From NCBI GenBank assembly GCA_012845835.1, contig JABAKD010000026.1, positions 10,344,199-10,408,198 of the forward strand: DNA of 64,000 nt, given 5' to 3'. Made by a program: the position numbers and the translations under genes. The notes under the pieces were generated by a model. It saw nothing but the letters and a program-made list of their open reading frames with translations. It had not been told where the DNA came from and made no database searches. Positions 42,700-55,068 of this stretch are shown in pieces. Source of the stretch: Undaria pinnatifida. Lineage: Eukaryota; Sar; Phaeophyceae; Laminariales; Alariaceae. Each line of letters starts with the position of its first letter. The first letter of the stretch is position 1.

Positions 42700-44650
42700 A
42701 GCACTTTTAGTATAGGCGCAGCCGTGATAGTGCGGCACACTGCACTACCGTCGACGTAACCGCCTCTTTATAGTGCGGCCGGTGTGGATACGGATTTGTT
42801 CAAGCTGATATGTTGTCCCTCCACTGACTGTTAGTACTGTGCTGTACTTCATGATGATGCTAGGGTCTACGCTGCCATTCAGTTTGTTCTGCACATGTTA
42901 GCGCAGCTATTGCCCGTTACAGAGTGTATACTACAGTTCGCGGAGATACTGCGCTTTACAGCTATTAATCGTGCAAGAGGGGATCAGCCCGTTTGATGCT
43001 TCACTTGGGGGAAAACAGCCTTTCTACCCGGCTGCGGATGTACACACCTTTTCTACAGCTGGTCTTGGTGGTATGCTGTCTTTTTTAAGGCGGTTGGTGT
43101 TGTCGTCACCCGCGGACACAGGAGAAATATTGCATCAATCATCACTACTATAGGCCCGACCGTCCCTCTATAGTGCGGTCGGCGGGGGAACTGCCTTGCT
43201 CGGGGGTTATACTGCCGATGTTCGTACGGCTGGTATTGTCGGTACCTATGGGCAGATCAACGATAATGCAGGGAGAAGCACTACTGTAGGCGCGACCGTC
43301 CCCCAATAGTGCCGTCGGTGAGAAACCTACTTTGTTCGGGCGTTGCACTGACCTTGTCCTCTGGTTGGTATATGTGCAACCCTCTTACGTGCTACCTCCC
43401 CATACACTACTGTTGGGACCGATGCTGCCCGTTTTTTGTACGGTTGGCTGCGCAATCCTCTACTGTGCTTTCCCCCCCTGCACTACTGTTACGGTTGATG
43501 TTGCCCGTTTTGTATACAGTTAGCTGTGCGATCCTGTACTGTGCTAGGGCAGATACTGCCCGTTTTTTTTACGGTTGGCGGCGCGATCCTCTACTGTCCG
43601 ACCCTTCGCTATACTACTGTTGGGGCAGGTGCTGCCCGATTTTTTCATGGGTGGCTGCGCTACCCTCTACTGGGCTACCCCCCTGTACACTACTGTTGGG
43701 GCTGATACTGCCCGTTTTTAGGCTGCTAGCTGTGCGATCCTCCATTGTGCTACCCCCACAACACAGCACCTAGGGTTAATGCTGAATGTTTTGGTTCGAT
43801 GCGTGGACTTATTGTGCAACCATTCACTGCTCTACCCCCCCCCTACGCTGGTCCAAGGGTAAATGCTGCATATTTTGGTGCGATGGGTGGGCTTCTTGTG
43901 CACTCCTTCACTGTGCTACCCCCCTCCCCTACACAGCAGTTACGGAATATGCTGCATATTTTGGTGCGATGGGTGGGCTTCTTTTGCAACCATTCACTGC
44001 TCTACCCCCCCCCTACACAGCACCTAGGGTAAATGCTGCATGTTTTGGTGCGATGGGTGGGCCTCTTGTGCAACCCTTCACTGTGATACCCCCTCCCTAC
44101 ACAGCACGCAGGATACATGCTGCTTGGTCTGGTGCGATAGGTGGGCGTTTTGTGCAACCATTCATTGTGCTACCCCCCCCCCCCCCTGCACAGCACCTAG
44201 GGTAAATGCTGCATGTTTTGGTGCGATGGGTGGGCTTCTCGTGCAACCCTTCATTGTGGTACCCACACCCTCCCTACCCAGCACCTACGGTATATGCTGC
44301 ATGTTTCGGTGCGATGGGTGCGCTTCTTGTGCAACCAATCACTGTGCTACCCCCCTCCTCTATACAGTACCCCCCCCCCTACACAGCACCAAGGGTAAAT
44401 GCTGCCCGTTTCGGTGCAATGAGCGTCTGCGTGTTGACGACCCTTTACTGTGTTTTCCCGCTAAACTGCACCTAGAGTAAATGCTCCCTGTTTCGGTGCA
44501 ATGAGCGTAGGCGTATTGGGCGACGTATTGCTGTGTTACCCTCCCGCCTGGGTTAAACGCCGCCTGTTTTAGTGCCATGGGTGCAGACGTACCTTTCCTG
44601 CGTTGCACTCCCTGCACTGCGTTGAGGGTCAGTGCTTCCTATGTTTGGCT
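42700..44650 (+). repeat. Leader of element B with an expanded 85-bp minisatellite
   Basis: 'tatagtgcggtcggcgggg' boxes at 42770, 43170 and 43305, then 74-bp style units ('atgctgcccgtttttt.tacggttggctgcgc') from 43425, then about ten units of about 85 bp from 43775 to 44640 (consensus aatgctgcatgttttggtgc ... gatgggtgggcttcttgtgc ... C run ... acacagcacctagggt). Element A has only about four. Plus frames here repeat the peptide MLHVLVRWVGF. Confidence 0.85.
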
Positions 44651-45017
44651 CATTTAACTGCAGTTCGTGCAGGCGTTCGTTTCTCGTATACCCAACTGTC
44701 AGTCTGGGCGCTCCTCTATTGTTGCGTATTTGTTCGATAGTACACTTCCTACCGCTGTCTGCTCGTTGTCATGGCTACTACCATCAATGGTGGTGGACGG
44801 AGTCGAGGCCGATATCTTGCTGCTTGCTGGCAAACAGATATTACCGCTACTTGCAGACGTATGCCTCCAAAACTTCTTTAGACGTCGTTGCCATCCGCCA
44901 CCTTCCTCCACACGTTCCGCTTCCGCTGCTCTCCCCCCCAAAACAAAACAACTTGTCTACCATTGAGGAAGCGGTCTATTCGGGGCAGGCTGAGGTCTTG
45001 TACGCGCCCCAACCGGG

Positions 45018-46148
45018 ATGCCCACGAGACAGGGAGAGCTCGCTCGAGATCCCGCGACTGGAGACAGGGGGAACCACCAGGGGTGGGTTTTGGTAACGAG
45101 ACAGAAGACGGAGCACCATACCATCACCCGGACCCATCAACCAAGAGGGTCGAGTCGCCCGTTCGCGCAGAGAAGAAGACGGACCAATCTCCACCGGAGT
45201 CGGGGGTGTATCGACGCCAGATCTCGCCTGCCCCGGACACGCGCCACCAGCTGCCCCCTCTCCGCGGTCGACTGGGCACCATCGCCGCCAACTGGACTCT
45301 CCGCGCTCGACAAAGCGCCGCCCGTAGAGCTGACCGGGGCCCCCATGCCGGCGCCTCGGGCTTGGCATATGCGGCGGCGGGCCCAGCGGGCGTTTGACGA
45401 CGACAACCCAACGATTCTCCGGCGTGAAGCCCGCCGACGTCGGTTTGACAAAGATATCGAGCAGGCGATGGCCGCTGCGCGAGACGCGTCCCTGGTAGCG
45501 AAGAGGGCGTAACACGCCCTCGCCCAATGAGGTACGTCGGCTGCGGCAGAAGCTACCGCGGCTGCCTCGGCTTCTACGCGCCCGCAGGGTGTCGCATCCT
45601 AGCGATCGAGACCCGGGGACGACGCCTTTTTCAAGGGCAGCGTCGCGTGTATGGCATCTGCACCGAGGGTAGAGTTATCCCCAGCGCTGGCGACCGCGGT
45701 CGTGGACACGGCATTTGCCGTCCTCACGTCAGATAGGCCGGCGTCGCGGGCGACGGACGCCCTTTCAGTGAAAGTGGCGTGGACTCTTGCATGGATTGTA
45801 CGTCCTATGACGGACAGGCGAGAGCCACCCCGACCCTTGCCCTCGTCAAGGCCCTACTGATGGCCCATGACGAGGCCCCCGACCCCGTTATCTGACCGAA
45901 CCCCGGAAGATATCTTTTCGGAACGCAACCGGGGGAAACAGCGACGAAGGAACAGCTGCGACGGTGAGGACCGCACCCGTGGGGGTGGCGGCAAAAAGGG
46001 TGGGGTTAGCGACCACCACCACCGCCGCGGGGGTGACATCGGTGGTGGAGGCGCGCGAAGCGCGATGGGTGCCGGTGGTGGCTCAGGGCGCCGACGATGG
46101 GGCAACGTTTGTTGCAACAACCGGAGCAGTGTCTGGCGGAGGCAGTAG
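45018..46148 (+). pseudogene. Gag-like region 1 of element B
   Basis: Homologous to 25700-26905 of element A. The 164-residue frame from 45018 begins MPTRQGELARDPATG and contains REARRRRFDKDIEQAMAAAR. Next comes 45651-45860 (ASAPRVELSPALATAVVDTA) and the Gly/Arg-rich frame 45867-46148 (RTRGGGGKKGGVSD). Interrupted by stops. Interpreted as the structural protein N-terminus by position and composition. Confidence 0.55.
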
Positions 46149-46277
46149 AGGGCGTAGGAATGGCGCTAGAGGACGTTGGGCGTGGGACGTCTCGTCAACC
46201 TTCTCCCGATCGTCTTTGACCTCGACCACGGACCACGGCGACGTGACCGTGGTAGCAGGGAATAGATGTGAAGAGCC

Positions 46278-47440
46278 ATGGCAGGAGTAGCATCTGGGCC
46301 TGAGCCTTTCACCCTTCTGTTGCGTCCGCTGATGAAGAACTTCGACGGGGTTGACACGGACGACAGCTACACTGAGCTTCATACCATTGGAATGTGTAAC
46401 GGCACGTATTTTTCTGGTTTCAGTCGGGAGTTTCTGGTACTTTTGCCGACCGCTACGGGGAGTGAGCGTGTTTTGTCTCCCGGGACAGATGTGGTGTTGC
46501 AGGTGGTTCGGGTGGGGGCGAATGAGCAATTTCCACCTCCCATGCCTGCGGCGTCCCCTGGTTCAAAGACAACGGACCCCCGGCCATACGCCTCGTTGGA
46601 TGCTATATGGCGGGCTTTTAGTAACTAAGCGCATAATAAGACACCTGCATTCAACGGCAAATCATTTGTTTCGCTGCATGTTTCTTCGATGGGAGCGCAG
46701 GCATCCGATTCCGTCGGGACCCTGGCCCGCCAATCATGGGCGCGGCCAGGGTCGAGTGCCGTCCTAGTCGCTTTCATGGCAGCGGGATCGAGCCATCATC
46801 CAACTGTCATACCCATCGATGATTAATTATACCCTGGACTTGACTACACATCGAACTGCTGGCCACTAGTAGAGCATCATTATGCAGAAGGTTTCGCCGT
46901 TAGTGCTTCGTTTTTGACAGACGACCCTCCTCATATATCGGCCTTCTTTCACGTCGCGCTGATGCCCTCCGACATAACTGGGGGCGTTGCCTCAATTGCC
47001 ACGGAAACAAGCATTCTGTAGGTATCATTCTATTACTGCGAGTAGCTGCTTGAACCCTGATCTTGGCCAGCTTGGCGACGATGACGCACACTGACCTTGA
47101 CAAACACGCATGGTCTGCTACCGCCGAGACAATAAATTTCATCGCTCGAACAACAAGAAATACCGTCGCCATCTTTCAGGTCAATCGCAAAGGTACCACC
47201 AGGAACAGAGCGATGCAAACTGTCACAACAATATCACACACACGTCGGATTCCGATGGTGGTATCTCGCGCTCGCCCGCCTCTTCCTCCCCCGCTCCTGC
47301 TCCCCGAATGTGGTCTGGAATCGCGCACAACCTGGGCGAAAATGCTCGCGCGCGCCAGCCTGGCACATTCCGTACCGGCGATCGACAGCTCGACGGCGTT
47401 GCGGCACCGTCGACAATACTGTCGGGGACATCTCTTTTGT
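46278..47440 (+). pseudogene. Gag-like region 2 of element B with degenerate zinc knuckle
   Basis: The frame 46278-46628 (FDGVDTDDSYTELHTIGMCN, ERVLSPGTDVVLQVVRVGAN, YASLDAIWRAFSN) is better preserved than in A. About 350 bases downstream RCLNCHGNKHS is the start of the zinc knuckle, with the rest frameshifted. This is followed by LASLATMTHTDLDKH matching A's 27795 region. Confidence 0.6.
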
Positions 47441-48362
47441 TTTGAAAGGATGCTCGTGTTCTTGTTGCTAGCCTGTCTAAACACGCCGCACAAATTGCCT
47501 CTATCAAGAGCCCACGGGCTCCTAGGCCGTCTGCGGACATTTTGTACCGGCGTTGGGAACTAGCACTTCGAGCGTGGTTGCCACCAGCCAGGCAATATGT
47601 ATCGACGGTCAAAACGGGTGCTTCCAGCGGCGTTCCTCTCGGTCATGGTCTGAGTTCGGGGAAGGGAACCGCGCTTTCAGCGCCGTTTACCTCAGCGGCG
47701 GCATAAACGCGGCCATGGGGGTACGCGCTCCGAACGCCGTCCTCATCAACGACGGCACGGGAGCCGGCGCTTTGCGTGCTCCCGCCCGGGCACGCATCGC
47801 GCAGCAATATAGCTGCAGTGACGGCGCGTCGCCGTTTTACGCAAACTTGATCATCCCCATATCTCCTTGACCCGGCGGTGGCGGTCGGTTTGGGGTGTGG
47901 GGCTGCCATTTCATCTGACCACGAGGCGACGGTCATTTTGAGGTGTCGGAAGGCCAACACCAAAACACCAAGATCTTTCGCGGGGCTCGATTCGGTGTTT
48001 ACTCGGGATAGCAGCAGGCGCCCTGTTCTTTATTGTTCCATGAAGAAGGATTCGACTAGATTAGCTTCCTCGTTTCCCTTTTCCAAGAGGCCAAACGGAA
48101 AAGAGCCTCCTCGGGTAAAACCATTGTTCCCACCTGCCCGAGTTCCGTTCCAGGAGACGCCCGCAGGGTCTACGGGTCCTGCGTCGTCTTTTAGCACTCT
48201 AACCAGGGTGCTTCAGGCTACGTCTGCCTCAGTGGTACGGGAAGAACATCAGACACTGCGCAACTGGCCAGTGGTGTGACGCCATGGCCTCCAGCCTGAT
48301 CAGCTGGACGCTATTCCCGAAAAAATTACGGAAGAATCGGGCCTCTCGTCAAGCAGCAACAG
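47441..48362 (+). pseudogene. Conserved central region of element B, function unknown
   Basis: Collinear with 28067-29040 of A (open frame 47553-47870 contains INAAMGVRAPNAVLINDGTG). Ends at the Copia insertion point within CAACAGCTCAG, which lines up with CAACAGGACAG... at 29030-29045 in A. Confidence 0.5.
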
Positions 48363-48367
48363 CTCAG
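48363..48367. other. Target-site duplication CTCAG, left
   Basis: CTCAG directly precedes the left Copia LTR and is repeated directly after the right LTR at 55502-55506. Confidence 0.93.
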
Positions 48368-48799
48368 TGTTGAAAGTATGAACCTTGGATTCAAATCTAA
48401 GTTAATGCGCAGTCTATTCGCACGAATAAGATATGCAGTTGAATCTTAAGTTGAATTTTACGTTGAATCTTCGGTGTAACCTAGATGTAAACGTAGATTT
48501 GAGTATGTTAAGGTTGTCCCGTTGTCCCGGTATTCTACCGTACTATGGGCATTGTTGCGTGATGATCAGGTGGTGATGAACCCCACCATGGTCACTCTCC
48601 CAACTCTCCCAACTCTCCTTCTCTTCCTTCTTTCTCTGCTTTCTTCTTCTTCTCTTTTTGGCCTCAAGCGCCCTTTCCAAACTATCTTTTTTCTTTCTTA
48701 TCACAAGTGATCTTAACAGACACTTCAGTGCCACCTCTGCATCTCTTCGCATAGAAGACAGAGCCTTCACACAACCATTGTGTTCACAGGCTATTCACA
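48368..48799 (+). repeat. 5' LTR of the Copia element
   Basis: Begins TGTTGAAAGTATGAACC, ends GGCTATTCACA. Contains two copies of 'cccaactctc', a pyrimidine-rich tract, and 'ttgaatcttaagttgaat' internal repeats (48431-48470). Confidence 0.95.
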
Positions 48800-49061
48800 G
48801 GTTATGAGCCTTCGATCTTCGATATAAACATCGATCGGCACCAAGCGACTTCTCATTGAAGTTTGTCGCATCTTACCGGGAAGTTTGAGAGAAACCTCCA
48901 TTAAGCCGGCTACAGCATCAGTTACAGCTACAGCATCAGCTACAGCATCAGCATCAGCATCAGCTACAGCATCAGCATCAGCATCAGCTACAGCATCAGC
49001 ATCAGCATCAGCATCAGCTACAGCATCAGCATCAGCATCAGCGATCAGCATCAGCATCACC
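48800..49061 (+). repeat. Copia leader with (ACAGCATCAGCATCAGC)n microsatellite
   Basis: After the LTR comes GGTTATGAGCC, the place of the primer-binding site, loosely like the internal initiator-Met type used by Copia elements. From 48910 to 49060 there is a run of CATCAG/CTACAG triplet-pair repeats. It is in frame with Gag and would add Thr/Ala/Ser repeats if translation began at 48885, but the better start is ATG 49062 in a good context (ATCACCATGGG). Confidence 0.75.
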
Positions 49062-49628
49062 ATGGGAGAGTCCACGAAAGCAGGTGGTGCGGTAGACAAG
49101 CTCGTTAGAGCTCTCAACGGCAAATTTAATGGGCTTAAGCTCGACGTATGGAAACGCACGGCTCAGTCCGTGATAAGTATGCGTCATGCCGGGATCTCTG
49201 ATATCCTGGAAGGGCGACCTTGCCCCGAGCCCGAACTAGTTAGTCCTCGTCCATCTTCTAGAAGAAGTAGGCCTTGACGAGCTGTAACTCGCAGCCAGGC
49301 CGCTGACGAAACGAACATTCAGTCCGGGGAAACACCCCAGGCTGATACGGCAGAAAATGTACAGCCGGACGCAGGGGGTACTCCCGTGGTCACGGCGCAT
49401 CTGCCACCATCATCTTCAGGATATTCTACACTCCCAGCCGCAACATCAGTTTTATGGGCCACGGATGACAACATCTCGAATTTGGAAGACATCAAGCACT
49501 GGCACCGCGACAATCGTCTTCTGTTCGATTTCTTGTTCCTGAGTACATAGGGAGCGGCGGCCAGCTTTCTTCTACAATTCAAGCCCAAACGAGGTGAACT
49601 TGCGAATGGAAAAGCTGCTTGGGATGGT
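49062..49628 (+). pseudogene. Copia Gag, N-terminal part (two premature stops)
   Basis: From ATG 49062 the frame reads KLVRALNGKFNGLKLDVWKR, a typical Copia Gag start. It is stopped by TGA at 49275-49277 and by TAG at 49548-49550. The same frame continues unshifted into the long downstream frame (NISNLEDIKHWHRDNRLLFD before the second stop, AWDGMVRKYQN after it). Both are single-codon nonsense changes in an otherwise continuous frame. Confidence 0.85.
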
Positions 49629-51566
49629 ATGGTTAGAAAATATCAAAATTCCACCCGCCAACGTAGACGTATACTCAAACATCAACTATCGCATATGGTC
49701 ATGACGGATGGGCAAGACCCAGACGTGTTTATAAATGAAGTATACTATTTACGGGATGAATTGGTGGACATGGGAGAGGTATTCAACGATGACAGCATAT
49801 TGGACATAGTGCTGGAAGGACTCACGGATGAATATCTGCAAATGAAATATAGCGCTGAAGCAGATGATGACTTCACACTCGACCGAGCTGTGATAACAAT
49901 GCGTAATATGTACGCGAATAGAGCTATGCCAAACGGGCCTTTGCGAAACGCGAAGGGGCGGGAATCTGCTATGGTAGTCACATCAACACCCTCAGCAGTA
50001 GTGACTTGTTCACACTGCAAAAAGCCAGGCCATCGATTCCAAAATTGCTTTAAACGCAAGGGAAAGATGTCGGGAAAGAAACTTCCCCCGATACCTCGAA
50101 ATAATTTGTGGTGTAGCCTGCATAGTACCGATCGCCACGATAATAGCGACTGTCGGTCTCAAATGCGGGACGGCAATATAACCCGTCGCCCTCGTCCTGG
50201 TCAACATAATGGCCGGCATAATAACAACCGCAGCGCTCACGCCAATACCGCCACAACTCCAACTTCAACTACGCAAATGGAAGCTTACGTCCCAGAGATA
50301 CATGCCCCATCCACTACTACTGCGGCTGCGACTACAGCAGCTACTTCTACGTCCTTCGCGACTCCTTCCTGTCCATCCTCACCTCCAGTTGGTATAGGTT
50401 ATTCTTTCATCGCCGCACCTCCGATCAAGATCGCCGCGCAGCCCGTCGACTTCTCCATGACTGCGGACAGCGGAGCGTCTAGCCACTTCATCGACAATCA
50501 GCTTCTACCGGGCATTGAACATAAAATGAACCACTACGTGCAGCTGGACCCTCCCGTAATTATCAACGTAGCGGGAAACCATCGTCTTTATGGCGTTGGT
50601 CAAGGGGTTTTGGTCGTACAAGTGTTGGACCACATAGGCTCTAAGCACTCTGTACAGCTTCCTGTTACGATTGTACCTGGGCTAGGCAGGCACTTATTTT
50701 CGGGGGGATCAGCTGCTGCGAGAGGGGTCACAATGATAATCGCCACGCGGTCGTATCTTGACATGGGTGCTTTTGCTATACCCTTACGTAAGGACAGCCA
50801 CTGCCCTTCTTTGTATCTGCTCGACCTCACCACTGGTGCAACCAGCCGAACACCTGAGACGGCGTTCCCGACCATCTCCGGAAAAAACTTTAAACCGAAA
50901 ACCGTCCTCGCTGTTCATGCTACGACGACTCCTAAAGCGACTTCCCGGCCAAAATCCATTCCAGCTGATATCTGGCACATAAGGTTGGGTCACCCCAATG
51001 GACAGGTGATGTCCAAGGTGAAGGACATTGCAGTGTGTGGGGTGAATTTTTCAGACACTCTGTCGGCGTGTGAAGCGTGCAAAATCAACAAGAGCACACA
51101 ACAGAATCACCCTAAAACATCGCGGCCTGACCCTTCCAGCGAACGTTTGAAGCTGGTGAGTACTGACCTGCTCGGACCTGTGACGCCCAAGGCGATCGGA
51201 GGATACGCCTACATGGCAAAGTATACCGACCATCACAGCCGGCTAAAAGCTGTCTACTTTATCGAAAAGAAAGGTGACACGCTACACACCCTCGGCAGAT
51301 TCATTCAAGATCTAGCCATCCCTCTAGGGCTAAGGGTGCAGCATCTACGTTCTGATAATGGCGGCGAGTACACATCCGGCAGCTTTCAGGAATATCGTAA
51401 ATCAACTGGAATTCGTCAACAGTTCTCGGCCCCATACACACCGCAGCAGAACGGTGTTTCGGAACGGGACGGGCGTACTATTATGGACATGACTCGCTGT
51501 TTACTCAATGAGGCACACCTTCCTAAACCTTTATGGGGAGAAATAGTTTCGACAGCAGTTTTCTAA
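49629..51566 (+). pseudogene. Copia Gag-protease-integrase (645-codon open stretch)
   Basis: Longest open frame in the window. Residues 1-120 are the Gag capsid-like (UBN2-type) region. A zinc knuckle CSHCKKPGHRFQNC sits at about residues 127-140. The protease active site TADSGASSHFID is at about 278. The integrase zinc domain runs from IWHIRLGHPNG to CEACK (about 448-482). The catalytic core has STDLLG (Asp, about 511), LRSDNGGEY (Asp, about 575) and NGVSERDGRT (Glu, about 611). The frame ends at TAA 51564-51566, where a single-base deletion shifts the reading; the neighbouring frame continues with FLINRLPHAAIGG. All integrase catalytic residues are intact. Confidence 0.93.
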
Positions 51567-53035
51567 TTAACCGATTACCGCACGCGGCAATCGGCGGCGA
51601 CACACCCTACCATCGTATGTTCGGGAAGCATGCAGACCTCTCATTTTTGAGGATTATCGGCACTCGGGCATTTGTGCACGTTGAAGGGTACACCACCAAG
51701 CTTCAACCAAAGGCTTGGGAAGGTGTTCTCGTCGGCTACGACAGCGACAGACCTACCTTCCGCGTGTATGATCGCTACACGGGAAGAATTTCAAGCTCGC
51801 GCAACGTCTCCTTAATCGAAGAGCCGCCTACTGTTCTACCAACAGCAGACTCGAGGGGGCAAGAAGAACCTGAAGTCCCTGATTTCGATTTGGAGCCAGG
51901 CTCGGATTTTATGGACCACTATCAGAGCATCAAGCATGGTATCTCATCGCTAGAAACTAGCGACACCGACGCAACCGGCAACAAGCCGTTTCACATGAGG
52001 CTGCGCTTATCCACTTCTCAAGCGAAAGCGCGTCAGCAGGCACTTCAATGCCTAAATTCCCCGAAACAGCAGTTCGAGGCTGTCTCGCAGTATACTGGGG
52101 CTGTCGGCATGGATAAAATAAATCATCCGGCTTCTACTTCGGTACCCAACACGTACGCGCAAGCCATGGCCTCACCACAGGAAGAAGAATGGGAAGCAGC
52201 TATGCGTAAGGAGCTCAAAAGTCTCGATGAGCACGAGGTCGCCAATTTAATTCCATTCACCAAGGTTCCTCCAGGCTGCTCCATCATTGGAATGCGGTGG
52301 GTATTTCGAGTTAAAACAGACGGACGTTTTAAAGCAAGGCTCGTGGTACAAGGTTGGGCTCAACAGCATGGACTGGATTGCTTCACTACTTTCGCTCCTG
52401 TTTGTCGTATTGAAAGTCAGCGTCTTCTGCTGGCTATAGCGGCGTCAAGGGATTGGCGAGTTGCGGCCATGTACGCACAAACTGCATTTCTCAACGGTAA
52501 ACTTGAAGAGGACGTCTACACCATACAAGCACCAGGCTTTGAAACGATAGACGAGAGAACCAATCGACCGCTGGTAATGAAACTGCGCAAAAGCTGATAT
52601 GGACTTCTCCAATCACCAAGCATTTGGAACAGCACCATTGACAAGGACTTGCGTAAAATGGTGTTCACGCCGACAGCATCTGATTCCTGCGTATACACAA
52701 AGGGAAGTGGGAACACATACATCATGCTAACTCTCTTCGTCGACGACCTACTCATCACTGGACCATCAAATGCAAGCATGGCCGAAGTTCGACGTGAGCT
52801 TATGGAAAAGTTCGCCATGACTGATCTCGGGGATGTGTCTCAAATTCTGGGCATTGAAGTTAAGCGCGACAAGGCAGCCGGAACGATCGAACTCAGTCAA
52901 GGACAGTACACACTTTCGGTACTCAAGCGTTTCAACATGAGTGACTGCAACCCGGTACACGTACCCGGAATAGGAAAGGTACTATGCGCACAGCCGGAAG
53001 AAAGCGTACTTCTAAACGATGGAGGCAATGACTAA
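51533..53035 (+). pseudogene. Copia integrase C-terminus and reverse transcriptase (one stop)
   Basis: Continues the polyprotein in a second frame. It has the integrase C-terminal region (GVLVGYDSDRPTFRVYDRYT), then RT with EEEWEAAMRKELKSLDEHEV, GCSIIGMRWVFRVKTDG, KARLVVQGWAQQHGLDCFTT and the motif A segment AMYAQTAFLNG, where the usual Asp-x-x-x-Ala-Phe has Tyr-Ala-Gln. A TGA at 52595-52597 replaces a Leu-like codon in the K-S-L-Y-G-L motif. After it the same frame has the catalytic LFVDDLLI at about 52737. The frame ends at 53035 through a frameshift. Confidence 0.9.
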
Positions 53036-53717
53036 GCTCCATCAAGCCATTGTAGGAAGTCTTATCTTTCTTACCCAATGTACGAGGTACGACGTGGCGT
53101 TCAGCACGATGCAAGCAGCTCGTCACATGGCAAAACCCACTTCGGTGCATATGGCAGCGGTTAAAAGGATCCTTCGATACCTTCGAGGAACACCTAATCT
53201 GGCTATTGTGTACAAGAGGGGCAGCAGCTTCGATCTTACCGGATACTGCGACGCTTCGTATGGTATGGGAGACCCTAAAAAGATGAGGTCTACTAACGGG
53301 TCGATGTTCTTCTTGGCCGGAAGACACATCAACTTCTCGAGTCAGCTACAAAAAACCACTGCTCAAAGCGCAACCGAAGCGGAACTCATAGCTCTGAACA
53401 CCTGCGCGAAAAATGGACTTTACCTATCAGGAATCCTTGGGGAGCTAGGATGGCCGAACTTCAGGAGCTTCAGGATATCTTCCGACAACAGAGGAGCACT
53501 TCTTCTTTCAGCGAACGGCAATTATTCCAACCGCAGCAAACACATTGCAATAAGATTTGCAGCTCTGAGGCACTGGATAACGGACAGAATCGTAATCACC
53601 GAGTTCGTCTCTTCGAAAAACCAGCTTGCTGATATCCTCACCAAATTTTGCGATAAGCCAACCTTCAACGACCTCTGCTCGAAGATCAACGACTTCAGCA
53701 CGGAGAACGCTTTTTAA
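53019..53717 (+). pseudogene. Copia RNase H (C-terminus of pol)
   Basis: Third frame of the polyprotein, 232 codons. Contains LHQAIVGSLIFLTQCTRYDV and RILRYLRGTPN (end of RT/connection), GYCDASYGMGD (Asp), SATEAELIALNTCAKN (Glu), ISSDNRGALLL (Asp) and SKHIAIRFAALRHW (His region), ending with NQLADILTKFCDK, the usual Copia pol end. All RNase H catalytic positions are kept. Confidence 0.9.
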
Positions 53718-55068
53718 GCTCCAACACCTTGAAGTCGCAACTACAGCTCCGGCTCGCAAGACCGCCTTTGACCATCGCGACGGCCTTGTAAAATATCTCA
53801 GGCAACCTCCACGATCACAAAAATCATTGTTTCATGGAGTTCCATAAGAGATTGCGGCGTTTCATAAGTGGGAAAAAATCAACCCTTTTTCTGATTCTGC
53901 CGCGTGCTATCGGACTTTTCAATCACCGACAAACCACTATGTACCGAGGACGGAGAAGCGTGTTACGCACAAACCAAATAGGCAATATATCGACAAGCGA
54001 TTCGCCTATTATAATTCAGCCACAAAACTGCAATGGACCAGGGAAGAACAAGGCCGACGTACGACACATCGCATCACAACCTTTCTCCCCGTCTCTGTCC
54101 AAGCGCTTCTTCAGCCGTCCTTGACCTTCTATACAGAACAGCTCCATCAACAGCTACCCGAACGGCACTCCCGTCAACAATCGGGAACAGGCGCTGGAAT
54201 TGTGGGTACGGTTGAAATTGATACCTAAGTAGAGAATATTACTTAGTGCAGCAGTTCTTTGTCAACTATAAAGTTACAACTGCTCGCCAGTCACGTATTT
54301 GTAAAGGTGGAACTATGGGTCGTATGAACTTATGTCAACGATCGTACAGCAGTGAGCCATGTTCTACCGGAAAATGCGTACGAGTATATATTCCAGCATT
54401 TAGGAGTAAACGCTCACAAAGGACTGTCTCTCTTTTGCTCTTCAGCGTACGATTTGTATCAGACAGTTTATCGTTATATGTGTATCCTAGGATCATATTG
54501 AAGTGGCGTGGTTAACTTACAGCAGCGACCTTTGTTTGTTCGTTAGTTAGTTAGTTTGTTTCTTCTTTTTTTGGGATATAGCTCGTTGATGGACTATGAC
54601 TACACCCACCATAGTTTGTTACAGTACTATCAGTACTCGTTTTACCTGCTTCCTAATGTTTTTTTTTGCGGAAGAACGTCAGTATATTAAACAAACAACT
54701 GAATAGTGAGAATGTTTTATTTTGTCGTGATGGACACTTGTCCACAATTCTCTTTATTTGTCTAGTATTCTTTATCTATCTAGTACAATTCAGAAAGCGT
54801 GTTTAAAACCCAGTAGACGAATCATTGCGTTTTATCTACTAGGTAGGGTATTTATCGCTGGTAGTTACACCAAGCGTAATTTTTTATACTTATCTTTCCT
54901 TGTAACGTTATATTTTTTGGTAAAATGTGTGGATAACATGGATACATCCATATTGACGCGGTTGATACACCGGACCGGATATGAGACCCATTTGTTTTTG
55001 ATTCTTTTACGAATTTGTTTTTTAAGTATAAGGCTTCTCTAGCAATCTGACTTCGCATTATGGGGGTG
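53718..55068 (+). other. Copia 3' non-coding region
   Basis: About 1.35 kb between the end of pol and the right LTR, AT-rich, with only short frames. The last bases ATTATGGGGGTG act as the polypurine-like primer just before the LTR. Unusually long for this position but no gene recognised. Confidence 0.7.

Noticed and set aside
43775..44640. CRISPR-like regularly spaced repeats
   Set aside because: Units are contiguous minisatellite repeats of about 85 bp without distinct spacers, in a eukaryotic retroelement leader.
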